Notes: generated by a model not told the origin, from the letters alone. Counted from the stretch's first letter, positions 1 through 10,403 are shown. The stretch: DNA of 44,870 bases from Campylobacter jejuni (GCF_002179165.1 NZ_NFNY01000009.1:1-44870), one strand, 5' to 3'. Translations and numbers: made by a program.

Positions 1-98
1 TTTATATAAATAATATAAGCAAGATCTGTTTCAAAACTAAGGAAAAATTTATTTTTTTAGATGGGTTTGCAGGGCGGTTTAAAAAATGATTATTTACA

Positions 99-1166
99 TT
101 AAAAAGATTTTAAAAACACACCACATTCTAGGTGTGGAGTATTTACAAACTGATCAAAAAGAGCAAACTTTTGAGGCTTATGTGTAAGAGTGAGTTCTTT
201 TAAATTTTCTTTTAAAGTGATAGGGTTGCAAGAAATATAAATAATATTTTCATAATTTTTTATTAAGTCAATTAAGCCTTTATCAAGACCTGCACGCGGT
301 GGATCAACTAAAATATGAGAAAAATTAAAATCATCTAAATTTATATCCTTTAAACGAAAAAACTCTCTTTCTTTTTTTAAAGCCTTACTTAATTCTTCGC
401 TTGAAAGTCTTGCAAAAGATATATTTGAAATTTGATTTAACTCGCAATTCTTCAAAGCAAAATGGATATTGCTTTTTGAAATTTCGGTGGCTAAAACCTT
501 ATCAAAAAAATCGGCTAAAGCTAGAGTAAAATTTCCATAACCACAATAAAGCTCAAGCAAATCTTCTCTTTTTTGAGAAGCCAAAATTTCACATACCCAA
601 GTGATCATTTTTTCATTAATAGCAGTATTAGGTTGGATAAAACAATCATTATTAAACTCATAAAATATTTTTTTACCTTGTATATCAAGCTCTTGTCTTA
701 AATTTTCTTTTTTAAAAACAAGCTTTTTGCCTTTACTTCTTGCGATTAAATTTATATCAAGTTCCAAACTTAATTCGTTTAAATCATTGAAAATGGGTTC
801 TATATTTTTATGATAAAGCAAGGTTGTGCTTAATTCTTGTTTTGTTGCTAAAAATTCCACCCCAAAAAGTTTTTCTTTTAAATTTAAGTTTTTGCGAAGC
901 TGGTTTAAAAGTTTTGGCATAAAAGCACAAATTTTTTCATCAGCAAAATCTAAATTTTCTACGATAATCTTCTTTTTTCCATCAAACATTGCATAATAAA
1001 TTTCATCTTTTTCATGATAAATTGAAAGTTCTGCTCTTGTGCGGTAATGCTTATCTTTGGAGGAAAAAAGCTCGAATTCTCCTTGATAAATTTCTTTAAA
1101 AAAATCTTTTATAAAAGCTGCTTTTTTCTCTAAATTTAAGAAAATTCCAAAGTCTTTAAGACTCAT
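99..1166 (-). CDS. trmA: tRNA (uracil-5-)-methyltransferase TrmA
   Basis: Predicted to make 5-methyluridine at position 54 in the tRNA T-loop using S-adenosylmethionine. The 355-residue protein has the class I methyltransferase fold: ELYCGYGNF (SAM loop, about residue 204), DPPRAGLD (about 287), the catalytic-cysteine motif SCNP (about 311), and LECGVF near the C-terminus carrying the general-base Glu. Length fits TrmA. There is no TRAM domain or iron-sulfur cysteine cluster, which argues against RlmD or RlmC. The ATG overlaps the TGA of the upstream antiporter gene (ATGA), so it is probably translated by coupling as the last gene of a four-gene operon. Confidence 0.93.
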   Translation of the reverse strand: MSLKDFGIFLNLEKKAAFIKDFFKEIYQGEFELFSSKDKHYRTRAELSIYHEKDEIYYAMFDGKKKIIVENLDFADEKICAFMPKLLNQLRKNLNLKEKLFGVEFLATKQELSTTLLYHKNIEPIFNDLNELSLELDINLIARSKGKKLVFKKENLRQELDIQGKKIFYEFNNDCFIQPNTAINEKMITWVCEILASQKREDLLELYCGYGNFTLALADFFDKVLATEISKSNIHFALKNCELNQISNISFARLSSEELSKALKKEREFFRLKDINLDDFNFSHILVDPPRAGLDKGLIDLIKNYENIIYISCNPITLKENLKELTLTHKPQKFALFDQFVNTPHLECGVFLKSF

Positions 1167-2893
1167 ATAGCTTTCTTTCCAATAATTCTAAGCAATAATG
1201 CAATAAGAACCAAATTTAAAGGGAGTATAAGCCACACGCTAAAACCTAAAGAAACGGGAATATAACCACTAATCAAAGAGATCGCACAAATAAATAAAGC
1301 ATAAGGAATTTGAGTGCGTACATGCTCCATGTGATCGCATTTTGCGCTCATAGAAGAAAGAATCACATTGTCAGAAATCGGCGAACAATGATTTCCAAAA
1401 ATCGCTCCGGTTAAAACGCAACTTATATTAATCACCATATAATGGTGCATCGCATTTGCATCCATTCCATTAAGTTCTGCGATTTTGTGTGCTAAAGGAA
1501 CGGCTAAGGGCATTAAAATTCCCATAGTTCCATAACTTGTTCCTATGGCAAAAGAAATAACTGAAGCAAAAGCAAAAATAGTAGCAGGCAAAATAAATTC
1601 AGGCAATTTATCAGCAAGTAAGCTTGTGATAAATAAAGAGGTTCCAAGCTCTTTTACTATGCTTGAAAGCGACCATGCAAATAAAAGCAAAACTATGGTA
1701 AAAATCATCGTTTTCCAGCCATATATCCAAGTTTCAACTGCTTCTTTTAGACTAAAAATTTTACGACGCACCCCGATAAAAATTGCTACAATAGCCGCAA
1801 ACAAAGCTGCTTGAAAAAGCACTACGGAAGAATCTGCACTTCCAAAAGCCGATCTGAAAGTTTCAAAAGATAAAGGATTTGCATTTGCTTTGGCTAATTC
1901 TTCGCCTTCTAAAGCACCAAGTCCATTAAAATAAAATCCAAGTATAGCCAAAACAATTAAAGTTAAAATAGGAACGATAGCGTCAAATGCACGAATTTTA
2001 ATACCTTGTTTTGGAGCTAAAAATTGATCTTCAAGCTCTGCAGTATTTAAAGTACCTGATTTTGATAAGGGAGCGACTTGTCCAGTGGTTCTTGCACGAA
2101 TTTCAGCCTTTAACATAGGGCCAAATTCGCGTCCCATAACCGCAGTCATCAAAACAAAGAAAAGCATAAAGATGTTATAAAATCTATAAGGTATAGTTTC
2201 AACAAAAATACCAAAGGCACTAATATTGCTAATGCCTATATGTTCATAAGCGGTTTTAATTAAAGAAACTTCCAAGCCTATCCAAGTAGAAATTACTGCA
2301 ATTCCTGCAACTGGTGCGGCAGTAGAATCAATAATAAAAGCAAATTTTTCACGCGAAATTTTAAATTTATCCGCTAAAGGACGCATAATAGGGCCAACAA
2401 TTAACAAATTTGCATAATCGTCAAAGAAAATCAAAAGTCCCAAAAACCAAGTATTTACTTGTGCAGATACAGCAGACTTTGCTCTTTTAGCAAATTTTAA
2501 TGCTACGGCTTTTGCACCACCCATTTTTGTAATCAGTGCTACAAGTCCGCCTATACAAAGAATTTGTAGTATAATACCGGCATTTACAGGATCTGAAGTA
2601 GATTTTAAAATATAAGAAATAATCTTTGAAAAAGATTCCACTGCGGTATTATAAAAATTAATAAAACCTAAATTTGAAGTTTTAAAGATATTAGAAGCTA
2701 AACTGAGTAAAAAAGTTCCGCTTAAAACTCCTGCAAAAAGCGATAAAATCACATCTTTTGTAATAAAAGCCAAAGTGATAGCAACTAAAGGCGGTATTAG
2801 AGTAAAAACTCCAAATAAATTTGCATTCGCTGCAGCTTGTTCTGTGTTAGCAAATGCAAACAAGGGTAATAAAAAAAATATTAAAATTCTCAT
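1163..2893 (-). CDS. NhaC-family Na+/H+ antiporter-like membrane protein
   Basis: Polytopic inner-membrane protein of about 576 residues with 11-12 predicted hydrophobic helices. The family (NhaC/YqkI-like, Na_H_antiporter domain) exchanges Na+ or small organic ions for protons. The conserved-looking stretches [17 protein letters not shown] and [10 protein letters not shown] fit it. The N-terminus from [20 protein letters not shown] looks like a cleavable signal or first helix. I chose the ATG at 2893 rather than one ten codons upstream because it forms an ATGA overlap with the TGA of the dehydrogenase gene. The substrate cannot be read from sequence; amino-acid antiport is possible in this family. 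Confidence 0.85.
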   Translation of the reverse strand: MRILIFFLLPLFAFANTEQAAANANLFGVFTLIPPLVAITLAFITKDVILSLFAGVLSGTFLLSLASNIFKTSNLGFINFYNTAVESFSKIISYILKSTSDPVNAGIILQILCIGGLVALITKMGGAKAVALKFAKRAKSAVSAQVNTWFLGLLIFFDDYANLLIVGPIMRPLADKFKISREKFAFIIDSTAAPVAGIAVISTWIGLEVSLIKTAYEHIGISNISAFGIFVETIPYRFYNIFMLFFVLMTAVMGREFGPMLKAEIRARTTGQVAPLSKSGTLNTAELEDQFLAPKQGIKIRAFDAIVPILTLIVLAILGFYFNGLGALEGEELAKANANPLSFETFRSAFGSADSSVVLFQAALFAAIVAIFIGVRRKIFSLKEAVETWIYGWKTMIFTIVLLLFAWSLSSIVKELGTSLFITSLLADKLPEFILPATIFAFASVISFAIGTSYGTMGILMPLAVPLAHKIAELNGMDANAMHHYMVINISCVLTGAIFGNHCSPISDNVILSSMSAKCDHMEHVRTQIPYALFICAISLISGYIPVSLGFSVWLILPLNLVLIALLLRIIGKKAI

Positions 2894-3639
2894 TGATTTT
2901 TCTCTATATAAAAGCCATTCCAAGTTTGAGTAATAGGCATTAATTCTATTTCATTTACATTGACATGGCTTGGTAAATTTATAATTGACATCACCACTTT
3001 TGCAATATCTTGCGCACTTATATACTTTGTATTTTCATAAACTGCATCAGCTTTTGCGATATCACCTTTAAAACGCACTTCGCTAAATTCGGTTTTACAA
3101 AGTCCAGGAGCTATATTGGTTACTTTGATATTTGAACCCCTTAAGTCATTCCTTAAAGCTTTAGAAAATTGTCCAACAAAAGCTTTAGTTCCGCAATACA
3201 CATTGCCGCCAAAATAAGGATTTTTAGCCGCAACAGAACCTAGGTTAAAAATATAAGCATTTTTTTGCTTACGAAGTATAGGAATGATAGCCTTTGCTAT
3301 ATATAAAAAACCTTTAATATTTGTATCCACCATGGTTTCTATATCTTCCATACTTAATTTGTCAAATTCTTCTACGCCTAATGCAAGTCCTGCATTATTA
3401 AAAAGTACATCAATTTCTTTAAATTCATTGGGTAATTTTTCAATGGCTTCAAAAATTTCTTTTTGTTTTCTCACATCAATACAAAGGGTATAAATTTGAT
3501 CTTTATATCGATTTTTTAATTCTTCTAAACGCTCTTTGCGTCTTGCTATAGCAATCACTTTATAGCCTTCTTGTATAAAAGCTTCAACACAAGCTTTACC
3601 GAAACCAGAGCTTGCTCCAGTGATGAGTGCGGTTTTCAT
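2890..3639 (-). CDS. Short-chain dehydrogenase/reductase (YdfG-like)
   Basis: Cytosolic NAD(P)-dependent oxidoreductase of 249 residues. It has the classical SDR motifs: TGASSGFG near the N-terminus (Rossmann cofactor loop), NNAG (about residue 86), a catalytic Ser in the GSVAAK region, and YCGTK (YxxxK) around 149-153. ARRKER after the second strand suggests an NADP preference. The overall pattern resembles the YdfG group, which oxidises L-allo-threonine or reduces 3-hydroxy acids, but the substrate is not determined here. The start overlaps the stop of the ankyrin gene as ATGA, and its own stop overlaps the antiporter start, so it sits mid-operon. Confidence 0.88.
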   Translation of the reverse strand: MKTALITGASSGFGKACVEAFIQEGYKVIAIARRKERLEELKNRYKDQIYTLCIDVRKQKEIFEAIEKLPNEFKEIDVLFNNAGLALGVEEFDKLSMEDIETMVDTNIKGFLYIAKAIIPILRKQKNAYIFNLGSVAAKNPYFGGNVYCGTKAFVGQFSKALRNDLRGSNIKVTNIAPGLCKTEFSEVRFKGDIAKADAVYENTKYISAQDIAKVVMSIINLPSHVNVNEIELMPITQTWNGFYIEKNQ

Positions 3640-4874
3640 TCCAAACCTCCTTCATAATGTAAATTTTCATTTGGTTTTAAACCCAAACTTTGTAAATAAT
3701 TAGCATTTTCTTTTTTGTTTGCCATTAGAGCAAAATCCAAGGCATTAAATCCTAAATCATCTACCATGTTAATGTTTGCACCTTTGGCAACAAGCATTTT
3801 TAAAATTTCCACATCTCCATAAGCTGCGGCGTGCATTAAAACATTTTTAGAGGTATGCTCTAAAGCACAAAGGGTAATAAAATAAGGAGTATTTCCTCCT
3901 ATATTTGCACTTAGAGCTAATTTTTCATTGTTATTAATATATTTTTTATTAACATCTGCACCATAGTTTAAAAGCAGAGAAACAATATCTTTGCGACCGA
4001 ATTCTATAGCATAAAATAAAGGTGTTTTGCCAAAAGCATTGCTGCTATTGACATTTATTCCTAAGTCTAGTAAAAATTTGACATTATCATAATTTTCTAA
4101 TGCGTAAAATAAAGCATTTTCATAACCTTCATCTATTCTAGCACCAAGATGAATTAAGAGTTCTAAAATTTCTTTTTCTCTTTGATTTAAAAGAGCGGCT
4201 TGAAGCCCTATGGTAAGTTCATCTTGATTAATATTATTAGAATAAATAAAATTCTGAATATAAGCAATAGAATAATTTTTATTCGACAAAACCTTTGCTA
4301 AAGGACTTATATCTTTGTGAATTTTAGTTTCGCCCACAGCCCAATTTAAAAACTCATTCAATGCATTAGTGGTGTAGTAAATATTACTACCTTTATCAAA
4401 ATTAAAATTGTTTTCAAAATATTTTTCTAAAGGCTCTATGGCTTTATTATACTCTTGCCAAAATGCACGATAAAGCTTGAAATTTCCTATGCTCTGATAC
4501 GCCCAATATCTAAAATAGGATTTTAAAATATCATATTTTTTTTCTAAGTTTTCAGGAGTATCTAAATTTTTTTGATAAGAAACAGGATCAAGTGCAATAT
4601 TTAAAAGCAGAAAATCAAATTTTTGAAGTTTTGGAAAATATTCTACACCGCTACAAGCACTACTTCCACCACGAATTTTATTGGCAATTTCGTAAAGCTT
4701 TTGTGTAAATATTTGATTTTTTAGAGAATCTTTACAAGTAGAAGCAATGTCAAGATAGTCCGCATTTGGACTATCTTTGAAGGCATTTTTATTATTTTTT
4801 ATAGATTCACAATCAACCAAATCTTTAGCCACCAAGCTTAAAAAACAACAGAGCAAAAAGAATAATAATCTCAA
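3636..4874 (-). CDS. Secreted ankyrin-repeat protein
   Basis: 412 residues. A hydrophobic N-terminal signal peptide (LLFFLLCCFLSLVAKD) implies export to the periplasm or outer surface. The middle (about 25-230) is unrecognised, with three Cys. From about 230 onward there are four or more ankyrin repeats; FGKTPLFYAIEFGRKDIVSL and the VLMHAAAYGDVEILKMLVAK stretch show the TPL/AA..G...IV pattern. The start codon is TTG (4874-4872), eight bases behind an AAGGA ribosome site; no ATG fits the signal peptide. It is the first gene of a run of four linked by ATGA overlaps. Ankyrin repeats indicate protein binding; the partner is unknown. From memory it corresponds to NCTC 11168 Cj0834c. Confidence 0.85.
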   Translation of the reverse strand: MRLLFFLLCCFLSLVAKDLVDCESIKNNKNAFKDSPNADYLDIASTCKDSLKNQIFTQKLYEIANKIRGGSSACSGVEYFPKLQKFDFLLLNIALDPVSYQKNLDTPENLEKKYDILKSYFRYWAYQSIGNFKLYRAFWQEYNKAIEPLEKYFENNFNFDKGSNIYYTTNALNEFLNWAVGETKIHKDISPLAKVLSNKNYSIAYIQNFIYSNNINQDELTIGLQAALLNQREKEILELLIHLGARIDEGYENALFYALENYDNVKFLLDLGINVNSSNAFGKTPLFYAIEFGRKDIVSLLLNYGADVNKKYINNNEKLALSANIGGNTPYFITLCALEHTSKNVLMHAAAYGDVEILKMLVAKGANINMVDDLGFNALDFALMANKKENANYLQSLGLKPNENLHYEGGLE

Positions 4875-4932
4875 TTTTATCCTTACTAATTTTTAAATCA
4901 TTAATTTAACCCAAATAAACTTTAAAATTGGT

Positions 4933-7479
4933 TTAATTTTCTAATTTAAAATTATCAATTTCATTAAAATTTAAATATTTATAAATACTTGCTTTATGCG
5001 CATCATTTAGCTTATCACTTACAATTTGTAAATATTCTTCTTTGCTTGGGATCTTTCCTAAAATCGCACAAACAGCAGCAAGTTCGGCACTTCCTAAATA
5101 AACTTTCGCTCCCATACCCATACGATTATCAAAATTTCTTGTAGAAGTTGAGAAAACCACAGCTCCATCATTTACTCTTGCTTGATTTCCCATGCACAAA
5201 GAACAACCCGGAACTTCTATCCTAGCTCCTGCAGCTCCGAAAATACTATAATATCCTTCTTTGGTGAGTTGTGCTTTATCCATTTTTGTCGGTGGAACTA
5301 CCCAAAGTCTAGTTTTTAGCATACCTTTATCTTTTAAAATTTCACCTAAAGCTCTGTAATGTCCTATATTTGTCATACAAGAACCCACGAAAACTTCATC
5401 GATATTTTTAGGGCGATTATTATCGGCTAAAATTTCACTTAAAGTTGCTACATCATCAGGATCGTTTGGACACGCTAAAATCGGTTCTTTGATATCATTA
5501 AGATTGATTTCTATAACATAGGCGTATTTTGCATCTTTATCGGCTCTTAAAAGGGTAGGGTTTTTAAGCCATTCTCTCATTTTATCCGCTCTTCTAGCAA
5601 GAGTAGCTTTATCTTCATATCCTGCTTCTATCATCGCTTCAATTAAGGAAATATTTGATTTGATATATTCGCTAACACTTTCTATGCTAAGATCCACGCT
5701 ACAAGCAGCAGCACTTCTTTCTGCACTCGCGTCACTTAATTCAAAAGCTTGCTCAACTTTTAAATTTGGCAATCCTTCAATTTCTAAAATTTTTCCTGCA
5801 AAAATATTTTTCTTGTTTTTCTTTTCGACTGTTAATTGCCCTTGTTTGATTGCATAATATGGAATAGCATTAACCAAATCCCTTAAAGTCACTCCTGGTT
5901 GTAATTCTCCACTAAAACGCACCAAAACGCTTTCAGGCACATTTAAAGGCATAGACCCAGTAACTGCAGCAAAAGCCACAAGCCCACTTCCCGCAGGGAA
6001 TGAAATTCCTATAGGAAAACGAGTGTGCGAATCCCCACCTGTTCCCACGCTATCAGGCAATACAAAGCGGTTAAGCCATGAGTGGATAACTCCATCGCCC
6101 GGTTTTAAGCTTACTCCGCCACGGCTTGTCATAAAGCTTGGTAAAGTTTTATGTAAATTTGAATCACTAACTTTTGGATAAGCAGCAGTGTGGCAAAAGC
6201 TTTGCATTACAAAATCCGCATTAAATCCTAAACTTGCCAATTCTTTAATCTCATCTCTTGTCATAGGACCTGTGGTATCTTGAGAGCCAACAGTTAAAGT
6301 CATAGGTTCTATATACATACCTGCACGCACACCTTCAACTCCACAAGCACGACCTAACATTTTTTGCGCTAGAGTATAACCACCACTTGATGATTGTGGT
6401 TGTTCTGGTTTTATGAAAATATTTTCATTTTCCATTCCTAAAAATTCTCTAGCCTTAGCACAAAGCCCACGACCGATAATAAGTGGGATTCTTCCTCCTG
6501 CTCTGACTTCATCAAAAATAGTATTTGGACTTAAATTAAATTCAGCAATCACAGAATTATTTTTTACAATTTTTCCTTCATAAGGATGAATTTCAAACTC
6601 ATCGCCCATTTCCAAATTTGAAACATCACAAATTATAGGCAAAGCACCACTATCTTGAGCAGTATTAAAGAAAATCGGAGCAATAGTTGAACCCATTACT
6701 ATACCACCGCTATGCTTATTTGGAACACCTTCGATTTCTTTGCCTAAATGCCATTGTATAGAATTAATCGCTGATTTTCTACTTGATCCTGTTCCTACGA
6801 CATCACCTACATATACGACTTCACGACCACTTTTTTTAAGTTCTTTGATTTTCTCTAAAGAACCTGCTTGTCTGACTTTTAACATCGCATTAGCATGCAA
6901 AGGAATATCACTTCTTGTAAAAGCATCGCTTGCAGGACTTAAATCATCAGTATTTGTTTCTCCTGCTACTTTAAAAACCACACATTTAATCACTTCAGGA
7001 AGTTTTTCTTTTTTATTAAACCACTGCGCATTCGCCCAACTTTCTAAAACTTCTTTAGCATAGGCATTATTTTTGCTAAGTTCTGCTATGGTATAAAAAT
7101 TATCATGCACGAAAATAATATTTTTAAGTACATTTGCTGCATCACTAGCTATGCTTTCATCTTTTAAAGCATCGATTAAAACTTTTACATTATAACCGCC
7201 TAGCATAGTTTCAAGCATTTTTAAAGCGCGTTTTTTGTCTATACTTGGAGCATTAAATTTATTTTTTAAAATTCCATCTAAAAATTCACATTTTACCAAA
7301 GCTGCATCGTCGACACCAGGATTTACGCGATTTTGTAAAAGATTTGCCAGTTCTTCATCATTTTGAGTTTTTAATAATTCACAAAGTTCTTTAGTTTGTT
7401 CTGCGTTTAAAGGAAGAGGTGGGATTCCCAAAGCTGCTCTTTCTTCGACTAATTTTTTATAGTTTTCCTTAAAAGACAT
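4933..7479 (-). CDS. acnB: Aconitate hydratase B
   Basis: Interconverts citrate and isocitrate in the TCA cycle in the cytosol. The 848 residues have the AcnB layout: an N-terminal HEAT-like domain (about 1-160), the swivel domain next (about 165-370, with GTGSSRKSA), then the catalytic domains. Iron-sulfur cluster ligands are visible as SCMTN (about residue 700) and CSLCMGN (about 760), matching the spacing in E. coli AcnB. AcnB apo-protein can act as an iron-responsive RNA binder in other bacteria; nothing here tests that. It is transcribed alone, divergent from ogt, with an AAGGAGA ribosome site. Confidence 0.97.
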   Translation of the reverse strand: MSFKENYKKLVEERAALGIPPLPLNAEQTKELCELLKTQNDEELANLLQNRVNPGVDDAALVKCEFLDGILKNKFNAPSIDKKRALKMLETMLGGYNVKVLIDALKDESIASDAANVLKNIIFVHDNFYTIAELSKNNAYAKEVLESWANAQWFNKKEKLPEVIKCVVFKVAGETNTDDLSPASDAFTRSDIPLHANAMLKVRQAGSLEKIKELKKSGREVVYVGDVVGTGSSRKSAINSIQWHLGKEIEGVPNKHSGGIVMGSTIAPIFFNTAQDSGALPIICDVSNLEMGDEFEIHPYEGKIVKNNSVIAEFNLSPNTIFDEVRAGGRIPLIIGRGLCAKAREFLGMENENIFIKPEQPQSSSGGYTLAQKMLGRACGVEGVRAGMYIEPMTLTVGSQDTTGPMTRDEIKELASLGFNADFVMQSFCHTAAYPKVSDSNLHKTLPSFMTSRGGVSLKPGDGVIHSWLNRFVLPDSVGTGGDSHTRFPIGISFPAGSGLVAFAAVTGSMPLNVPESVLVRFSGELQPGVTLRDLVNAIPYYAIKQGQLTVEKKNKKNIFAGKILEIEGLPNLKVEQAFELSDASAERSAAACSVDLSIESVSEYIKSNISLIEAMIEAGYEDKATLARRADKMREWLKNPTLLRADKDAKYAYVIEINLNDIKEPILACPNDPDDVATLSEILADNNRPKNIDEVFVGSCMTNIGHYRALGEILKDKGMLKTRLWVVPPTKMDKAQLTKEGYYSIFGAAGARIEVPGCSLCMGNQARVNDGAVVFSTSTRNFDNRMGMGAKVYLGSAELAAVCAILGKIPSKEEYLQIVSDKLNDAHKASIYKYLNFNEIDNFKLEN

Positions 7480-7515
7480 TTTGTCTCCTTTATTGTAGTT
7501 TTTTAATATATTTGT

Positions 7516-7521
7516 TATAAT
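7516..7521 (+). promoter_or_regulatory. -10 box of ogt
   Basis: TATAAT preceded by T-rich sequence, 23 bases ahead of the ogt ATG in the 65-bp divergent acnB/ogt spacer. Campylobacter vegetative promoters typically have a strong -10 and a periodic T-rich upstream region instead of a -35 box, which fits here. Confidence 0.6.
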
Positions 7522-7544
7522 TGTAACTCTTTAAAGGAAAAAAT

Positions 7545-7994
7545 ATGTTTAAACTTTATTATAAATTGCCACTTTGTTACTTATCTCTACATAGTGATGG
7601 AAATTTCTTAACTAAAATTGATTTTTGCAAGGAAATTGGCGAAGAAAAATCTTGTCCTTTACTTGAATTTGCAAAGGTTGAATTAAATGACTATTTCTCA
7701 AAAAAATTAAAGGAATTTAAAACACCTTTGCTTATACAAGGAAGTGATTTTGAACAAAAAGTATATAAAGCATTAATAAATATACCTTACGCAAAACTTG
7801 CCACTTATAAAGAAATTGCACAAAAAATAAACCATCCTAAAGCTTTTCGTGCAGTAGGAAATGCAAATTCTAAAAATCAAATTCCTATTTTCATCCCTTG
7901 CCACCGCGTCATAGCAAGTAATGGTATAGGCGGATATAATGGCGGCCTTGAGATGAAAAGATTTTTGCTAGAGATTGAAGGAGTAAAACTATAA
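7545..7994 (+). CDS. ogt: Methylated-DNA--protein-cysteine methyltransferase
   Basis: Suicide repair protein that transfers the alkyl group of O6-alkylguanine to its own cysteine. The 149-residue protein has the acceptor motif PCHRV (Cys at about 119) followed by GIGGYNGGLEMKRFLLE, and the helix-turn-helix region IPYAKLATYKEIAQKI with the Arg finger in FRAVGNAN. The N-terminal domain is short, as in small Ogt proteins. An AAAGGA ribosome site precedes the ATG. The last six bases overlap the 3' end of the convergent EF-hand gene. Confidence 0.94.
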   Translation: MFKLYYKLPLCYLSLHSDGNFLTKIDFCKEIGEEKSCPLLEFAKVELNDYFSKKLKEFKTPLLIQGSDFEQKVYKALINIPYAKLATYKEIAQKINHPKAFRAVGNANSKNQIPIFIPCHRVIASNGIGGYNGGLEMKRFLLEIEGVKL

Positions 7995-9137
7995 ACTCAA
8001 ATCCAAATGCAAACCACCATAATTTGAAGGCGTAGTATTGGCTTCTTTAAAGGTATTTACTATATCTTTTATCACCGAGCTTAATTTGTTAAAATCTAAA
8101 TTAAGCTCCCCGCTTTTGTAATCTTCTTTAGAAAGCCCTAAAAAGTTAAGACTTTTATCTACAAATTGTTCTTTTAAATCATCATAATATTTTTTAAATT
8201 TTTCCTTGTCAAATTCATCATTTTCATCAAAAAATTCTTTAAAATCTTCTTTTAGTGCTTCAAGTTCTTCTTTGCTTAAACTTTTTATGTCAAAATCATT
8301 CTCGGCTAATTTTCCAAAAATTTTTAAAGCGTCTTCATCTCTTAACATTAAATCAAGCAAGGTTAAAGCTCCTTCTGTGGGATCAAAAGTCTGACCTCCT
8401 ACCACATAAGAAATTAAATCCATACTTTGTTGCACCATTTCTTTTTCGTTTAAAATTTCTTTATAGATAATCAAACCATCAGAATCTTTATCGTTTTTTA
8501 TGGTTTTATCTAGCTCTAGTGCTAGAGTAGGGGCTGCAAATTTACCTTCATTATAAAGGCTTTCTTGTGCTTTTTTAAAATCTTCTAGCATTCCATCAGG
8601 GGCGGTTGCTATGCCATTTAATTTAATATAAGATTCTACATAATTTAAATTACTTTCCATAACTTTATCATCGTGACGAATGACATAACCATGAGGGGTA
8701 AAACCGCTTCTTGTTTCATCAAGCTCACCTTTGTTTAAATAGCCATCTTTGTTAGCATCAGCTGCTAAATAACCCCTTTGATACGCTATATCTCCATACC
8801 AAGATGAAACGAATTTTTCAACATTGCCATTTAAAATATAAGAACCATCTTTTCTTTGATAAAAATCGACACTACCAAATGTGCTTTTAAGCTTTTCTAT
8901 GCTTTCGCTGCTTAAGGCACTATTTGTGATATTTTGCGTGATAGGGTCTCTAAAATAGATATTTATCATACCGCTTTGTGCGTTTTTTACTTTTTCATCA
9001 AGCTCTAAAGGCTTTAGATTTTCATCTATAGCCTTTAAATTCTCTTTGCTTTGTTTTTCTAAGTCGGTTTTTAAACCCTTATAAACCATAGAATTTAGCG
9101 GAAGATAAAATTTAGTCGATGAAAAATCTAAAGCCAT
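7989..9137 (-). CDS. EF-hand protein of unknown function, candidate flagellum-coexpressed protein
   Basis: 382 residues with no signal peptide and no membrane helix. Two good EF-hand loops are visible: DANKDGYLNKGE (127-138) and DKDSDGLIIYKE (216-227), both with acidic residues at positions 1, 3, 5 and 12 and Gly at 6, so calcium binding is likely. The C-terminal third is very acidic/lysine-rich and helical. I do not recognise the family and assign no function. From memory, NCTC 11168 has ogt directly next to the following minus-strand gene, so this may be an accessory gene. It has a strong AAGGAG ribosome site and lies 15 bases downstream of a broken small exported ORF that has a sigma28-like promoter, so it is probably expressed with late flagellar genes. 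Confidence 0.75.
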   Translation of the reverse strand: MALDFSSTKFYLPLNSMVYKGLKTDLEKQSKENLKAIDENLKPLELDEKVKNAQSGMINIYFRDPITQNITNSALSSESIEKLKSTFGSVDFYQRKDGSYILNGNVEKFVSSWYGDIAYQRGYLAADANKDGYLNKGELDETRSGFTPHGYVIRHDDKVMESNLNYVESYIKLNGIATAPDGMLEDFKKAQESLYNEGKFAAPTLALELDKTIKNDKDSDGLIIYKEILNEKEMVQQSMDLISYVVGGQTFDPTEGALTLLDLMLRDEDALKIFGKLAENDFDIKSLSKEELEALKEDFKEFFDENDEFDKEKFKKYYDDLKEQFVDKSLNFLGLSKEDYKSGELNLDFNKLSSVIKDIVNTFKEANTTPSNYGGLHLDLSL

Positions 9138-9152
9138 ATTTACTCCTTAGTC

Positions 9153-9368
9153 TTATGGAATATCTGGGTTGGTATCAACACCATAATAAGTCAAGCAAGC
9201 CCATTGAGCAAGGATTTTTTGCTGTTTTGTTCCATTGGCTTTGGTGTTTAAGCAAAGTCTGTAATTTTGCATATTTTAAGCTGGGGTAAGATAAGGATTT
9301 CCCCAAGCAAACGCTGAACTAGCACCGAAAATAGCTAAGGCTACTAATGTGAGAGTGATTTTTCTCAT
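9153..9368 (-). pseudogene. Small exported peptide gene interrupted by in-frame TAA
   Basis: Reading from ATG at 9368 gives MRKITLTLVALAIFGASSAF plus AWGNPYLTPA, a clean Sec signal peptide with an AFA cleavage site, behind a strong GAAGGAG ribosome site. Codon 31 (9278-9276) is TAA. The same frame then continues for 40 codons (NMQNYRLCLNTKANGTK..., ending DTNPDIP, two Cys) to TAA at 9155-9153. The parsimonious reading is a 71-residue secreted protein inactivated by one nonsense substitution. Alternatively the second half could start at its own ATG (9272-9270). The EF-hand gene begins just downstream. Confidence 0.55.
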
Positions 9369-9413
9369 TAGCAAAGCTCCTTCAATTTAATTTTAACCCT
9401 AGAGTTAAAATTT

Positions 9414-9440
9414 AAATCGACTAAAGATAAAAAAACTTTA
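9414..9440 (-). promoter_or_regulatory. Sigma28 (FliA)-type promoter
   Basis: On the minus strand TAAAGTTT (9440-9433), an 11-base spacer, then GTCGATTT (9421-9414). The enterobacterial FliA consensus is TAAAGTTT-N11-GCCGATAA, and C. jejuni FliA promoters carry a CGATWT -10. It points at the broken small exported ORF (start 9368) and the EF-hand gene beyond it. Confidence 0.65.
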
Positions 9441-9460
9441 TAGTTTTAAAAAAATATTTT

Positions 9461-10402
9461 TTAAAATAATTTTAGAGTATTGTCATTGCTTATCTTGAAG
9501 GCATTTTCAAAATCATTTGCATTTTCTAAAAGCACGCAATAAGTAAAATTTTTATAATTTTTTAAATCTTTGATTTCATTATAAGAAAAATCACAAAATA
9601 AAGAATTTTTTAAGGCAATTTTAAGCTCACTAAAACCTTTGAAATTTTCTTGCCAAAATTCCAATTCTTCTTCATTTTCTAGCACGATAAAAGCTTTAGG
9701 GCTTGTTCCAAAATTTACAATTTGCATTGCTTCATTGATAAAATAAATTTTAAAAAGCTCTAATTTATTTAAATCGATTTGAATTTTTAGCTTATTTTCT
9801 TGTAAAAAAAGCACAAATTTAGCAAAAATTTCAGTATAAATAAAAGGAAGTTTTAGATTTTTAAAATACAAATCATTACAAATTAAAGTGCTATAAAATG
9901 GGCTTGAATTTTGAAATTTTTGCACTTGAGCTGCTTTTAAAATTTCAAAATTGGCACAAAGTTTTAAAAGGTAATTTTCATTATCAAGGCAGAAAATTTC
10001 GCCTTTTTTAGCCTTGGTTAAAGAAGTAAAATCCAAAAAAGCATTTGCGTATAAAGTTTTTAAGCCAAAAACCTTGCAAAATTTCAATTCTCTTTTGGAA
10101 CAAAATAGAAATTTACATTCTTTTTCTTCACATAAAAATCTTAAAAGCCTTAAAATCGCATTTTCTAAATTTTCACTTTTTAACAAATAAACTTCTTTAT
10201 CTTTAATGTCAATTGCTTGATCGCAAACAATGACAAAAGCACCTTTTTCTATGGCTTTTTTAATTTCTTCTTCATCGTTGCTAAAAAAAGCAAAGCTTGT
10301 TTTTACTTCATCTAAATTTAGGGCAAAACCGCCTACGCTTAAAGTGCTACCCTCATTTAAAATTTGCGTACTTAAAAGCTCATTAAGATTGCTAATATTC
10401 AT
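9461..10402 (-). CDS. Hypothetical protein with MurF-N-like start
   Basis: 313 residues, cytosolic, rich in Phe, Leu, Lys and Cys. The N-terminal region (ILNEGSTLSVGGFALNLDEV, then FAFFSNDEEEIKKAIEKGA followed by a CDQ loop) faintly resembles the UDP-binding first domain of MurF/MurE ligases, but there is no ATP-binding P-loop and no ligase motif, so a MurF activity is not supported. The rest is unrecognised. It lies one base after metG and probably shares its transcript. From memory it corresponds to Cj0837c. Confidence 0.7.
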   Translation of the reverse strand: MNISNLNELLSTQILNEGSTLSVGGFALNLDEVKTSFAFFSNDEEEIKKAIEKGAFVIVCDQAIDIKDKEVYLLKSENLENAILRLLRFLCEEKECKFLFCSKRELKFCKVFGLKTLYANAFLDFTSLTKAKKGEIFCLDNENYLLKLCANFEILKAAQVQKFQNSSPFYSTLICNDLYFKNLKLPFIYTEIFAKFVLFLQENKLKIQIDLNKLELFKIYFINEAMQIVNFGTSPKAFIVLENEEELEFWQENFKGFSELKIALKNSLFCDFSYNEIKDLKNYKNFTYCVLLENANDFENAFKISNDNTLKLF

Positions 10403-10403
10403 T

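Noticed and set aside
9276-9278. Read-through or recoding of the in-frame TAA
   Set aside because: TAA is not used for selenocysteine or pyrrolysine and no recoding structure is visible; a nonsense mutation is simpler.
9461-10402. MurF ligase
   Set aside because: Only a faint N-terminal resemblance; the ATP-binding loop and ligase motifs are absent.
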